Notes under the pieces: model-generated
Told to the model about the DNA's origin: nothing
What the model saw: only the letters and a program-made list of their open reading frames with translations
Database searches by the model: none
Shown here: positions 16,100 through 24,485 of the stretch, one piece after another
Layout: every line of letters begins with the position of its first letter
Numbering within the stretch: the stretch's first letter is position 1
Assembly: GCA_938038735.1 (NCBI GenBank)
Contig: CALHSW010000070.1
Coordinates: forward strand, 1-33,746
DNA length: 33,746 bases
Reading direction: 5' to 3'
Source of the DNA: an uncultured Bacteroidia bacterium
GTDB taxonomy: Bacteria; Bacteroidota; Bacteroidia; Bacteroidales; CAJPTX01
Program-made: the position numbers and the translations under genes

Positions 16100-16828
16100 T
16101 CACACACCACCAAAACGTCTATTCCGCTGCGCATACATCTCTACAGCCGCGCTGAAATCCTCTTTCGTGAAGTCAGGCCAATATTTGGATAAAAAACAGA
16201 ATTCTGCATACGCTAATTGCCATAGCAAAAAATTGCTCAACCGCTCCTCCCCGCTCGTGCGTATCAGCAGATCTGGATCAGGAACGCCATACGTGTAGAG
16301 CCCCTTGGCGAACTCCTCCTCCGTAACCTCGTCCTCACGCAGCGCACCGCTGCATACGCGCTGCGACAATCTCCGCGCGGCATCCACTATTTCTTGACGC
16401 CCCCCATAGTTTAACGCAATCAGCATCGTAAGTCGTTCCCCATCCGCCGTGGCTGCCGTGGCCTCCGCTATTTTCCTCTGCACCTCCTGCGGAAGCCCAT
16501 CAATGCCCCCAATGGCACGCACGCTGATACCCTCCGCCTTAAATTTCTTTGTATAATTGTCCGCTGCGTAGCCTATAAGCCCCATGAGCTGCGTCACCTC
16601 TTCGCTCGGCCTTCGCCAATTCTCCGTGCTGAAAGCGTAAAGCGTCACGTACTCCACGCCACACTCAATAGCCCCCGACACCACCTCCTTGATGGCCTCT
16701 AGACCCGCCTCATGCCCCTCGCTCCGCGAAAGTCCCCGCTCTGCCGCCCAACGCCCATTGCCGTCCATTATTATTGCCACATGCCGTGGCACTCGCTTTG
16801 CCTCGTTAGTACTTTGCTTGCTCATCAT
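16100..16828 (-). CDS. uppS: Isoprenyl transferase (undecaprenyl diphosphate synthase)
   Basis: UppS condenses isopentenyl diphosphate units onto farnesyl diphosphate to make the C55 lipid carrier for cell-wall and glycan assembly. The 242-residue protein has all cis-prenyltransferase motifs: VAIIMDGNGRWA with Asp22 as the Mg2+ ligand, YVTLYAFSTENWRRP, and RTSGEERLSNFLLWQLAYAEF near the C-terminus. Two ATG codons are adjacent (16828 and 16825). The start lies inside the end of the DUF6089 gene (23-base overlap), indicating coupling. bamA follows. Confidence 0.96.
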   Translation of the reverse strand: MMSKQSTNEAKRVPRHVAIIMDGNGRWAAERGLSRSEGHEAGLEAIKEVVSGAIECGVEYVTLYAFSTENWRRPSEEVTQLMGLIGYAADNYTKKFKAEGISVRAIGGIDGLPQEVQRKIAEATAATADGERLTMLIALNYGGRQEIVDAARRLSQRVCSGALREDEVTEEEFAKGLYTYGVPDPDLLIRTSGEERLSNFLLWQLAYAEFCFLSKYWPDFTKEDFSAAVEMYAQRNRRFGGV

Positions 16829-17561
16829 CGCTTAAATACGCCGGACACGGTGTCCAACCTGTCAAAAGCCTATAGGTAACTACAATCCGCACCTGCGACA
16901 TCCAGTCCTTATTATGGAATGAAGAGTAAACGTGGCTCCCCGGCCAGTTGACATAGCCATCCAGCCTATCCGAAAATAGTTTGACAAAGCGGATTTCAGG
17001 CGCCAACGTTATTCTCCCTCCCAACGCCACCTTCACCCCCGCACCTAGCGGCATCCCAAACTTCACACCCGTTCCAACTATATAGTACATTCCCACCCCG
17101 ACCGTGGCGTAGGGAGTCCAGGGGAACTCCTTTCTGCCCCGCGAGGTGAAATCGTTCACCTGGTACGGTAAAAAGTGGATCTCTGCGGCAGCATCTAGGC
17201 TTATCACCAACCGGCTAAACGAAACGCCGTGCGGCACCTCCGGCAGCACGTAGCGCAGCGAATCGTACCCTCCGCGCACCCCGCCTATATCAAGCCCCAA
17301 TCGAAGCGAATACAAATTGGACAGCTCGTACCGCACCAGCAATCCGCCAACGCCATGCACAGAATGGGGCAATGCCGTGAGGTTGAAATCGCCCGTGTAG
17401 CACGTCACCCCACCTCCAGCCCCTACGTCCCAACTCGAATTGCCCGATTGCGCCAAAGTGTCAGGAGGATTGCACAACCCGCAAAGCAACACCATCGTCA
17501 GTGCCAACACTACCCGCTGCACGCGCCCCTCGCCTCGCGACCCTCTACTTTCTCTTACCAT
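16806..17561 (-). CDS. DUF6089-type outer-membrane beta-barrel protein
   Basis: The 251-residue protein has a cleavable signal peptide (VVLALTMVLLCGLCNPPDTLAQ). The rest alternates short amphipathic strands (WDVGAGGGVTCYTGDFN, LLVRYELSNLYSLRLGLDIGG, ATVGVGMYYIVG, RITLAPEIRFVKLFSDRLDGY) as expected for an 8-stranded barrel. In Bacteroidetes a protein of this kind sits between nadK and uppS very consistently, as here. The role is unknown; the link to BamA and UppS suggests an envelope function. The start at 17561 is 59 bases after nadK. Confidence 0.87.
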   Translation of the reverse strand: MVRESRGSRGEGRVQRVVLALTMVLLCGLCNPPDTLAQSGNSSWDVGAGGGVTCYTGDFNLTALPHSVHGVGGLLVRYELSNLYSLRLGLDIGGVRGGYDSLRYVLPEVPHGVSFSRLVISLDAAAEIHFLPYQVNDFTSRGRKEFPWTPYATVGVGMYYIVGTGVKFGMPLGAGVKVALGGRITLAPEIRFVKLFSDRLDGYVNWPGSHVYSSFHNKDWMSQVRIVVTYRLLTGWTPCPAYLSDDEQAKY

Positions 17562-17620
17562 TTCGGCCGTATAATCTTAAACACATCCAAACGCTTCACC
17601 GTCACCTGCCCTACTTATTG

Positions 17621-18532
17621 CTAGTTCCTTTCGTCTAGCCCCCACTTGAGCTTCTCCCGAATCGATGAAAAGAAACTATCCCCCTCCATTCGCACCAGCT
17701 GCACCTTGTATTCTGACTGCTTCGCATGAACCTCCACAGGACTCTTGCATCGGAACACCTGCGCATCCACCCCTACCAGCACCTCCTCGTCCCTCCCCGA
17801 CGCCCGCAGCACAATCTCCGTGTCGCCTGGCAGCACCAAGGGCCGCATGCTCAGGTTATGCGGCGCTATCGGGCAAAGCACCATCGCGCCCGTACCGGGA
17901 AGCACTATCGGCCCCCCCACGCTAATATTGTAGGCAGTAGACCCCGTCGGCGTGCTCAGAATCAACCCATCGCTCCAATACGTACACAGAAAAACGCCAT
18001 CAACATGGGTGTTTATGTGCAGCATCGACTTCCCGCTCTTCTGTATGCTTAAGTCGTTCAACGCCATGTATGAAACGCTTCCTTCCCTCCCCTCCGCCGT
18101 GATATGCACCTCAATGGTTATCCTTGGCTCTATCGTGTACCGTTGCTCCTCCAGCGCCAACACCAAATTCCGCACCTCATCCGACCGCGCCGCCGTCAAA
18201 AAGCCCAAATGGCCAAAATTCACCCCCACTATCGGCACCGAAGCCCCATAAGCGAACTGCGCCGCATCCAAAAAAGTACCATCCCCGCCAACGCTCACCA
18301 AGAAATTCAACCCGCTAAACAGATCCTCGGTCCCATGGAAAAGCACCGCCCCCTCTATCTGATACCCAAAATGGCGGCGAAGCCACTCTTCTAGCTCGTA
18401 GTATATCTGTATGCGCCACTCGCGCTCCTGCATCGCCTCAAAGAGCTGCACTAGCGCATCAAAATCCTCATGCGCTACGCCCCAGCCATACACGGCCACC
18501 GACACGCACCCCCGACAGACTTCGCTACTCAC
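17621..18532 (-). CDS. nadK: NAD kinase
   Basis: NadK phosphorylates NAD to NADP in the cytoplasm. The 303-residue protein has the GGDGTF motif at residues 82-87, the FGHLGFLTA segment, ALNDLSI (usually ALNE/NE in this family, so the Asp is a mild variant) and DGLILSTPTGSTAYNISVGGPI, the nucleotide-binding core. No ATG lies near the expected start: the frame opens with GTG at 18532, and GTG codons further in (before SVAVYGWG) could also be used, so the N-terminus is uncertain by about 10-14 residues. First gene of the conserved nadK-DUF6089-uppS group. Confidence 0.94.
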   Translation of the reverse strand: MSSEVCRGCVSVAVYGWGVAHEDFDALVQLFEAMQEREWRIQIYYELEEWLRRHFGYQIEGAVLFHGTEDLFSGLNFLVSVGGDGTFLDAAQFAYGASVPIVGVNFGHLGFLTAARSDEVRNLVLALEEQRYTIEPRITIEVHITAEGREGSVSYMALNDLSIQKSGKSMLHINTHVDGVFLCTYWSDGLILSTPTGSTAYNISVGGPIVLPGTGAMVLCPIAPHNLSMRPLVLPGDTEIVLRASGRDEEVLVGVDAQVFRCKSPVEVHAKQSEYKVQLVRMEGDSFFSSIREKLKWGLDERN

Positions 18533-18637
18533 TTCCTATCGGTACAGATAAACTCAACGCGCCTCTCACAGCCACGCTCCAAACCGAACCAAACGCTCGC
18601 CCTTCGCCGATACAATGCCCCTACTGCGCCTCTCTGG

Positions 18638-19639
18638 TTAACGCAACGGCGATAGGCAACGCACCCATGCCACCTCCAACGTCGACACCCCCTCCGGCGA
18701 CATCCCCTGCTCCACGCCGCTCGCAAACACTAGGTACATCGGCTCCCCACTCAGCGTCACCTTTCGCTCCATGTACGGCATCCCGTTGATGCTCCACACC
18801 ATCTTCCCAGGCTGCCACTCCACGCTCAGTATAAAGTACTCTGAGCCAAACGGCAAACGCCCCATCTCCTCCTCCGTACGGCGCACCTCTACGCCTCCGT
18901 TACGCTGCGGAACTCCCTCGTTGAACGCCCCTCGTATAATCCGATTGTCATTAGGGTCTGTTCGGAACACATCTATTTGGGGATACATCTTATTCCCCAC
19001 CAGGTAGAGCGCATGATACACCCCCGGCTGCGAACGGAAACGCACCTTCGCCTCCACCCGCCCGTACGGCATACGGAAGCTGCTGCCCGTGCACACCACG
19101 CCCGACGTGTAGTAGTACAGCTTGTTCATCAGCCCAAGCTTCGCATCCCAGCACAACGACTCCTTCTGCTCCGGGCGCGTCTCTATCACCAAACGCCCAT
19201 CCTCCACCCGCACATTCTGCCCATCCGTATAACAATGCGGATCCGTCGATATTGAGTACGGACGCTTCAGTAGCACATCGCCCCAAAAGAAACGGGTCAG
19301 CCAGCGCCCTTTATCAAGCGAAACCCCATCAAAGTCATCAAAAAACAGCTCTTCACGGCGCTCCAGCTCGTCAAATACGCCTCGCTCCTCCTGCTGACGG
19401 AACTGCTTCAGCGCACGGGATTTTGAAAGGGCTTTGTACTCCTTCTCATTTGTCGTATCCCCGCTCTCCACCTGATTCCGTAGCGACTTGTAGCGTGCGT
19501 ACTCGTCCGATGAACGATACGCTTGGAAGCGCTCGTACTGCCCGCGGAGCGTCCGCCGCTGCGCCTCTATCTTCGATGCGCTCGGCAACGCTCCCGTGAA
19601 GCGCATCCAGCGCAACCGAAGCGAAGGTATTACTGCCAT
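18638..19639 (-). CDS. GH16-fold (concanavalin A-like) protein without catalytic glutamates
   Basis: The 333-residue protein has no signal peptide. Residues 1-100 are highly charged and probably helical (EAQRRTLRGQYERFQAYRS...QFRQQEERGVFDELERREE). From about 98 on it follows the GH16 laminarinase-like jelly roll: LFFDDFDGVSLDKGRW, then SSFRMPYGRVEAKVRF and the region of the active-site strand. There GH16 enzymes have E-x-D-x-x-E, but this protein has Gln221-Ile-Asp223-Val-Phe-Arg226, so both the nucleophile and the acid/base glutamates are missing. It is therefore probably a binding or structural protein in the cytoplasm. It starts 21 bases after the siaC-like gene, so the two are probably an operon; nadK follows after 105 bases. 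Confidence 0.82.
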   Translation of the reverse strand: MAVIPSLRLRWMRFTGALPSASKIEAQRRTLRGQYERFQAYRSSDEYARYKSLRNQVESGDTTNEKEYKALSKSRALKQFRQQEERGVFDELERREELFFDDFDGVSLDKGRWLTRFFWGDVLLKRPYSISTDPHCYTDGQNVRVEDGRLVIETRPEQKESLCWDAKLGLMNKLYYYTSGVVCTGSSFRMPYGRVEAKVRFRSQPGVYHALYLVGNKMYPQIDVFRTDPNDNRIIRGAFNEGVPQRNGGVEVRRTEEEMGRLPFGSEYFILSVEWQPGKMVWSINGMPYMERKVTLSGEPMYLVFASGVEQGMSPEGVSTLEVAWVRCLSPLR

Positions 19640-19660
19640 ATCAGTATCTTTTTGCGTTTT

Positions 19661-20053
19661 TTACATTTTCTGCGGACAAAGCTTTATCGGCACCACCGAC
19701 TCCTCTGCGTACTCGTGCCCCGACTCCTCCATGTCCTCATCGCCCTCCGGGTAGCACCACTCCACCCCCACGCTCTTCCCAGCCTTGTACAGAGCCTCTA
19801 GCTCCTCTAGCAGAGCCAACACTATCTTGGAGGTAGAGGTGTTGTAGTAGGAAAACTCAAACCGCAGGAGCGTATGCTCGCTCGGCGATTGTATGTACTC
19901 CCGCAACCACTCCATGATCGGCCCATAGAACCGTAAAGGATTCTCTGGCAGCGACGCCCCCGATATCTCCAACAGACCGGTCTGACCATCAAAGTGCACC
20001 CGCGGGGTCTCTTTCGTCGCCTTACACTCTAACACTTTCTCATGCTCACTCAT
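19661..20053 (-). CDS. SiaC-family regulatory phosphoprotein (DUF1987)
   Basis: The 130-residue cytoplasmic protein matches the DUF1987/SiaC family: TPRVHFDGQTGLLEISGASLPENP opening, FYGPIMEWLREY helix, then FEFSYYNTSTSKIVLALLEELE. The NTSTSK segment (Thr72, Ser73, Thr74) corresponds to the region phosphorylated in Pseudomonas SiaC, where a kinase (SiaB) and PP2C phosphatase (SiaA) switch it and unphosphorylated SiaC activates a diguanylate cyclase. No SiaA, SiaB or cyclase gene is in this window, so its partner is either elsewhere or different. It is the first gene before the GH16-like protein and has its own -7 box. Confidence 0.88.
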   Translation of the reverse strand: MSEHEKVLECKATKETPRVHFDGQTGLLEISGASLPENPLRFYGPIMEWLREYIQSPSEHTLLRFEFSYYNTSTSKIVLALLEELEALYKAGKSVGVEWCYPEGDEDMEESGHEYAEESVVPIKLCPQKM

Positions 20054-20108
20054 TGCCTTGCTCTCTTAGTTGCCGAAACTCTGCCCAACTCCCCTCGCTC
20101 CCAACGCT

Positions 20109-20117
20109 GCAAAGTTA
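20109..20117 (-). promoter_or_regulatory. -7 promoter box for the SiaC-like gene
   Basis: The minus strand reads TAACTTTGC, matching TAnnTTTG, 55 bases before the ATG at 20053. A -33 box is not evident. Confidence 0.6.
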
Positions 20118-20328
20118 GCAATACTTTTCATTTTCTCCATCCCCTCTCCGCTTTTCGTCACGCCCTACCCTACCTACGTCACTTCAACGCCCCCGCTTAT
20201 AAAAATGTTTCATGGCCCTTTTCCCTTTTCTCTCTAGGGTGTAGCCACCGGCTTGCCCCATAGATAGCCCCACTCCAACTTCCAAGCTTCTTTTTACACG
20301 CCCCCTCTATTTCTAATACTTTATTTCT

Positions 20329-20337
20329 TACCTTTGC
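20329..20337 (+). promoter_or_regulatory. -7 promoter box for the DUF2723 gene
   Basis: TACCTTTGC matches the Bacteroidetes -7 consensus exactly and lies 65 bases before the ATG at 20403. No matching TTTG at -33. The 20054-20402 gap otherwise holds only this and the divergent siaC-like promoter. Confidence 0.6.
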
Positions 20338-20402
20338 GCCCTGCGGAAGTCATTAAATATTACGCTTTTCTAGAATAGGCATTCGTTGGTTTCGCTATCA
20401 GC

Positions 20403-23400
20403 ATGAAGACTAAATCGTTTCGTTTCTACAATAACCTAATGGGGTGGGTCTCATTCTCCATCGCATTCCTCGTTTACATTCTTACGCTTGAGCCCACCGT
20501 GAGCCTTTGGGACTGCGGAGAATTCATCGCTACAGCGTTTAAGCTTCAGGTGGGGCATCCCCCGGGAGCACCCCTCTTCATGATGATGGGGCGCGTTGCA
20601 TCGCTATTCGCCCCATCCACGGAGTACGTGGCCCTCGCTATCAACACCCTCTCCGCCCTCGCGAGTGCCTTCACCATCCTGTTCCTTTTTTGGACCATCT
20701 CGCACCTGGCACGCCGGGCCACGTGCGGCGAGAGTGAACCCACGAAGGGCAACGCTATTGCCATCCTCGGCGCGGCCACCGTGGGTGCGCTTGCGTATAC
20801 CTTCACCGACTCCTTCTGGTTCTCAGCCGTTGAGGCCGAGGTCTACGCCCTTTCGGCTTTCTTCACCGCTGTGGTGGTGTGGGCTATGCTAAAATGGGAG
20901 AAACAGGCCAACGAGCCGCACGCGGCACGCTGGCTCATCCTCATTGCCTACCTCATGGGGCTCTCCATCGGGGTGCACCTCCTCAATCTGCTCACCATCC
21001 CCGCGCTAACGCTTGTATTTTACTACCGGCGATACCCATTTTCATGGCGTGGGCTAATCAAGGCTCTGCTCCTCTCCGGTGTCATCCTTATCACCGTGCT
21101 CTACGGAATTATCCCCGGCCTTCCAAAAGTGGCGGGGTGGTTTGAACTCCTATTCGTGAATGGCCTAGGGCTTCCCATCCAAAGCGGAGCCATCACGTTC
21201 TTCATTCTCTTTGTTGCTGCGCTCGCATGGGTTGAATGGTACTCGCAGCGTAGGAAAAAACCGGTGCTTAACACCGTGGCGCTCTGTATCTTCGCCATTG
21301 TGCTGGGCTACTCGTCCTACGCCTCGCTTATCATTCGTTCCGCGGCGAACCCACCCATCGATGAGAATAGTCCCTCTAACGTTTTTGCACTCCAAAGCTA
21401 CCTCAATCGGGAGCAGTACGGCAATCGTCCGCTTTTCTACGGTCCCTACTACTCCGCCCCGGTAACCGCACAAGAGGACACCTACAGTTGGATTGAACGG
21501 AACGGGAAGTACGAAAAAGTCGCCTCAGGCGTAGATTTAACGTACGACTCCCGCTTCGAAACCATATTCCCACGTATGTACAGCTGGCAGAGTCCCCACA
21601 TCCAGGAGTACAAGGCATGGAGCGGGGAGCCAAAAAGCACCCTCCCTGCGCCTGGAGCCGATGGGAAAACGGAAAATGTTCCGCTGCCCTCCTTTGGGCA
21701 AAATCTGTCATTCTTCTTCTCCTACCAGTCCTGGCACATGTATTGGCGCTACTTCTTTTGGAATTTCGTGGGCCGGCAGGATGACCACCACAACCCAACC
21801 GGCGAGCTGCTGCACGGCAATACCATTTCTGGCATCAAGGCCATTGATGCCATCGCGCTAGGCAACCGAAACCAGCTCACCGATGACATGAAGGCGCAGC
21901 CCGCTTACAATCGTTTCTTCTTCCTGCCGTTCCTGCTAGGCGTTATTGGCCTCTTCTTCCATGCGAAGAGAGATTCTAAAGGTGCCTTCGTTGTCGCCAT
22001 GCTTTTCGTCCTCACGGGCATTGCCATCGTGGTTTACCTAAACCAAACGCCGCTACAGCCGCGCGAGCGAGACTACTCCTACGCGGGTTCATTCTATGCG
22101 TTTGCCATTTGGATAGGGTTCGCTGTGCTGTGGCTCACGCAGCTACTGCAGAGGCATATGAAGCCCACGGTCGCTGCGGCTATAGCTTCAACCTCCCTAC
22201 TCTTTGTACCTGCGCTCATGGCGCAGCAGGGTTGGGACGACCACGACCGGAGCGGCCGATACCACACCCGCTCCTATGCGTATAACTACCTCAATAGCTG
22301 TGCGCCTAACGCTATCCTCTTCACGGCAGGGGATAACGACACCTTCCCCCTTTGGTACCTCCAGGAAGTGGAGGGTATTCGGCGCGACGTGAGGGTGTGC
22401 AACCTGAGCCTCTTGGGCATCGATTGGTACATTGACCTTATGAAACGGCAAACCTACGAGTCCGCACCGCTCCCCATTGCCATGGAGAGCGACAAGTACA
22501 CGCAGGGATCACGCGACATCGTCTACATCATTGACCAGCTCCAACAAACCTTCCCGCTGAAAGAGGTGATGGAGTTCGTCGCCAGCGATGAGCACCGCCT
22601 CTCCTCCCCCGGCCAGCCGCCCATTAGCTACATCCCAAGTAGGCATGTAACGCTACCCACCGACAAGGGAACCCTGCTGCGCACGGAAACCATTCGCCCT
22701 GCCGACACCGCAAGCCTTGACAGGAACATTACCTTTTCCATCCCAGGCAAGCGCATCGGCAAGAGCACGATGATCATTCTTGACATCATTGCGCACAACA
22801 ATTGGGAACGCCCCATCTACTTCACATCGCTCGATGGGGACGCTAACATCGGCCTATCTGACTACATGCAGCTCGATGGGTTTGCCTATCGCCTCGTGCC
22901 TATACGAACCCAATCCGCTAACAGAATGGAGCCCGGGCGCATTGTTGCCGACACCCTCTACAAGCGCCTCATGGTGCAGTTCGACTGGAAGAACATGGGG
23001 GATCCCGACCAATTCGTGAGCTACGACATCAAACGCAACGTCATGGTGGCTGGCACACGAAACGCCTTCGTGCGTCTTGCAAAACAGCTTTTACAAGAAA
23101 ATGATACCGCACGGTGCGTAGAGGTTGTGGAGAAGAGCTTGCAGCTCATGCCGCACCCCGACTATGCGTACGACTACTCTACGCTCTATCAAATTGACCT
23201 GCTCTACAGCGCCAACGCATCGCGGCAGGCCGACTCCCTCCTCACCAACTTCCTTGAGTACGAAGAGCAGTACCAACGGTACTTCCTATCTTTGGGGGAG
23301 AGGAGAATTGGGCTACTTTCTTACGACATCTCACGGCACCTCGCCATGATCGATGCGCTCTCAGAGCTTGGCGAGCAGTCGCCCGATGAAGCCATTAAAG

Positions 23401-23444
23401 CGCGGTGTCAAACCCTCCGCTCATTCTACAATGGTAAGCAGTAG
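20403..23444 (+). CDS. DUF2723 membrane protein (GT-C glycosyltransferase-like)
   Basis: The 1013-residue protein is typical of the DUF2723 family, often annotated as protein O-mannosyltransferase-like. The N-terminal half has many membrane helices. The first extracytoplasmic loop has the conserved TLEPTVSLWDCGEFIATAFKLQVGHPPGAP, where the Asp-Cys-Gly-Glu cluster fits the acidic catalytic position of GT-C enzymes. A second conserved block is QTPLQPRERDYSYAGSFYAFA. The C-terminal part after about residue 610 is soluble, with FTAGDNDTFPLWYLQEVEGIRRDVRVCN and WERPIYFT near 800. Expected to transfer a sugar from a polyprenyl carrier to exported proteins; substrate not known. It heads a plus-strand pair with rsgA. 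Confidence 0.92.
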   Translation: MKTKSFRFYNNLMGWVSFSIAFLVYILTLEPTVSLWDCGEFIATAFKLQVGHPPGAPLFMMMGRVASLFAPSTEYVALAINTLSALASAFTILFLFWTISHLARRATCGESEPTKGNAIAILGAATVGALAYTFTDSFWFSAVEAEVYALSAFFTAVVVWAMLKWEKQANEPHAARWLILIAYLMGLSIGVHLLNLLTIPALTLVFYYRRYPFSWRGLIKALLLSGVILITVLYGIIPGLPKVAGWFELLFVNGLGLPIQSGAITFFILFVAALAWVEWYSQRRKKPVLNTVALCIFAIVLGYSSYASLIIRSAANPPIDENSPSNVFALQSYLNREQYGNRPLFYGPYYSAPVTAQEDTYSWIERNGKYEKVASGVDLTYDSRFETIFPRMYSWQSPHIQEYKAWSGEPKSTLPAPGADGKTENVPLPSFGQNLSFFFSYQSWHMYWRYFFWNFVGRQDDHHNPTGELLHGNTISGIKAIDAIALGNRNQLTDDMKAQPAYNRFFFLPFLLGVIGLFFHAKRDSKGAFVVAMLFVLTGIAIVVYLNQTPLQPRERDYSYAGSFYAFAIWIGFAVLWLTQLLQRHMKPTVAAAIASTSLLFVPALMAQQGWDDHDRSGRYHTRSYAYNYLNSCAPNAILFTAGDNDTFPLWYLQEVEGIRRDVRVCNLSLLGIDWYIDLMKRQTYESAPLPIAMESDKYTQGSRDIVYIIDQLQQTFPLKEVMEFVASDEHRLSSPGQPPISYIPSRHVTLPTDKGTLLRTETIRPADTASLDRNITFSIPGKRIGKSTMIILDIIAHNNWERPIYFTSLDGDANIGLSDYMQLDGFAYRLVPIRTQSANRMEPGRIVADTLYKRLMVQFDWKNMGDPDQFVSYDIKRNVMVAGTRNAFVRLAKQLLQENDTARCVEVVEKSLQLMPHPDYAYDYSTLYQIDLLYSANASRQADSLLTNFLEYEEQYQRYFLSLGERRIGLLSYDISRHLAMIDALSELGEQSPDEAIKARCQTLRSFYNGKQ

Positions 23445-23465
23445 ACCCACCTACCTCGCTGCGCT

Positions 23466-24419
23466 ATGGTAAGCGAATACACTGCCCTCGTGCTGAAAGC
23501 CACAGGCTTGTGGTATAGCGTGCGCCTTCTGCCATCGGGAAATATTGTAGAGTGCAGGGCGCGGGGACGAATAAGACTACAGGGTTCTCGCGCCACGAAT
23601 CCCATCGTGGTGGGGGACATGGTTAGAGTCTCAACTTCCGAAACGCAGTCCAATGACACGGAGTACGTAATCGAAGAGATTCTACCACGTCGCAACTACA
23701 TCATCCGGCGCGCATCCAAGCTCTCCAAAGAATCTCATATCATCGCGGCAAACCTTGATCAAGCCGTCATCGTAGTTTCTTTGGCTGCCCCTGCCACACC
23801 GCTGGAGTTCATCGACCGTTTCCTTGCCACTGCGCAAGCCTACGGCATACCCTCGCTCATTGCGCGTAGCAAATCTGATCTGAAGGAGGAGACGCAAGCA
23901 GCAATCGCCATGGACTTTGATTCCATATACCACTCCGCGGGGTATCAAGTATTGCCCACCTCCATCAACACCAACCTGGGAATTCCAGAGCTTAAAACGA
24001 TTGTGGCTGGCAAAACGACTCTTTTCGCTGGTATGTCGGGCGTAGGGAAAAGCTCCCTGCTTAACGCTATTCACCCCCCGTTAGCTTTGCCCACAGCTCC
24101 CATATCGGACTATAACCAGCTAGGCTGCCATACCACCACCTTTTGCGAAGCCTACGAGGTGCCAATCAAGGAGCACACTATCATTATCGACTCTCCTGGC
24201 ATCAAGGGATTCGGGGTTATCGATTTCAAGCCGGAGGAAGTCTCCCACTACTTTCCTGAAATCTTCGCAGCCGGCGCGCACTGCCGCTACCCCAGCTGTC
24301 TTCATCTACAAGAACCTGGCTGCGCCGTGCTGCAAGCCCTTGATGAGGGGCGCATCGCCCCCTCCCGCTACGATAGCTACGTGAGCATTCTCCTAGACGA
24401 AGGAAAAAAGTACCGTTAA
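23466..24419 (+). CDS. rsgA: Ribosome small-subunit-dependent GTPase A
   Basis: RsgA is a circularly permuted GTPase that assists late 30S subunit maturation. The 317-residue protein has an N-terminal OB fold, then the G motifs in permuted order: G4 near 133-139 (ARSKSDL), G1 GMSGVGKSSLLN (189-200) and G3 DSPGIKGFG. The C-terminal zinc site is CRYPSCLHLQEPGC. The G4 motif is SKSD rather than the usual NKxD, a small departure at the guanine-specificity Asn. It starts 21 bases after the DUF2723 stop and converges on purM. Confidence 0.96.
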   Translation: MVSEYTALVLKATGLWYSVRLLPSGNIVECRARGRIRLQGSRATNPIVVGDMVRVSTSETQSNDTEYVIEEILPRRNYIIRRASKLSKESHIIAANLDQAVIVVSLAAPATPLEFIDRFLATAQAYGIPSLIARSKSDLKEETQAAIAMDFDSIYHSAGYQVLPTSINTNLGIPELKTIVAGKTTLFAGMSGVGKSSLLNAIHPPLALPTAPISDYNQLGCHTTTFCEAYEVPIKEHTIIIDSPGIKGFGVIDFKPEEVSHYFPEIFAAGAHCRYPSCLHLQEPGCAVLQALDEGRIAPSRYDSYVSILLDEGKKYR

Positions 24420-24420
24420 A

Positions 24421-24485
24421 TTGTGAGCACCCACACGGCGAGGGCTACTTCGTGTAGCTATACTCCCCGCCCTCGCCCCTCACAA
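24421..24485. terminator. Nested hairpin at the rsgA/purM convergence
   Basis: Outer arms TTGTGAG (24421-24427) and CTCACAA (24479-24485) enclose inner arms GGCGAGGGC (24437-24445) and GCCCTCGCC (24469-24477), both perfect. A smaller hairpin GCTAC-TTCGT-GTAGC lies inside. The structure begins right after the rsgA stop and covers the last 13 codons of purM. There is no T-run, so it is a possible bidirectional terminator or mRNA 3' structure. Confidence 0.5.

Noticed and set aside
18529..18726. Short minus-strand frame between the GH16-like gene and nadK
   Set aside because: It is arginine- and cysteine-rich with repeated RRxCRRWR, overlaps both neighbours, and looks like an out-of-frame translation.
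18638..19639. Active secreted beta-glucanase
   Set aside because: No signal peptide, and both catalytic glutamates are replaced.
20054..20402. A small RNA or leader gene in the gap between the SiaC-like gene and the DUF2723 gene
   Set aside because: Only the two divergent -7 boxes were found; no stable hairpin or conserved leader could be recognised by eye.
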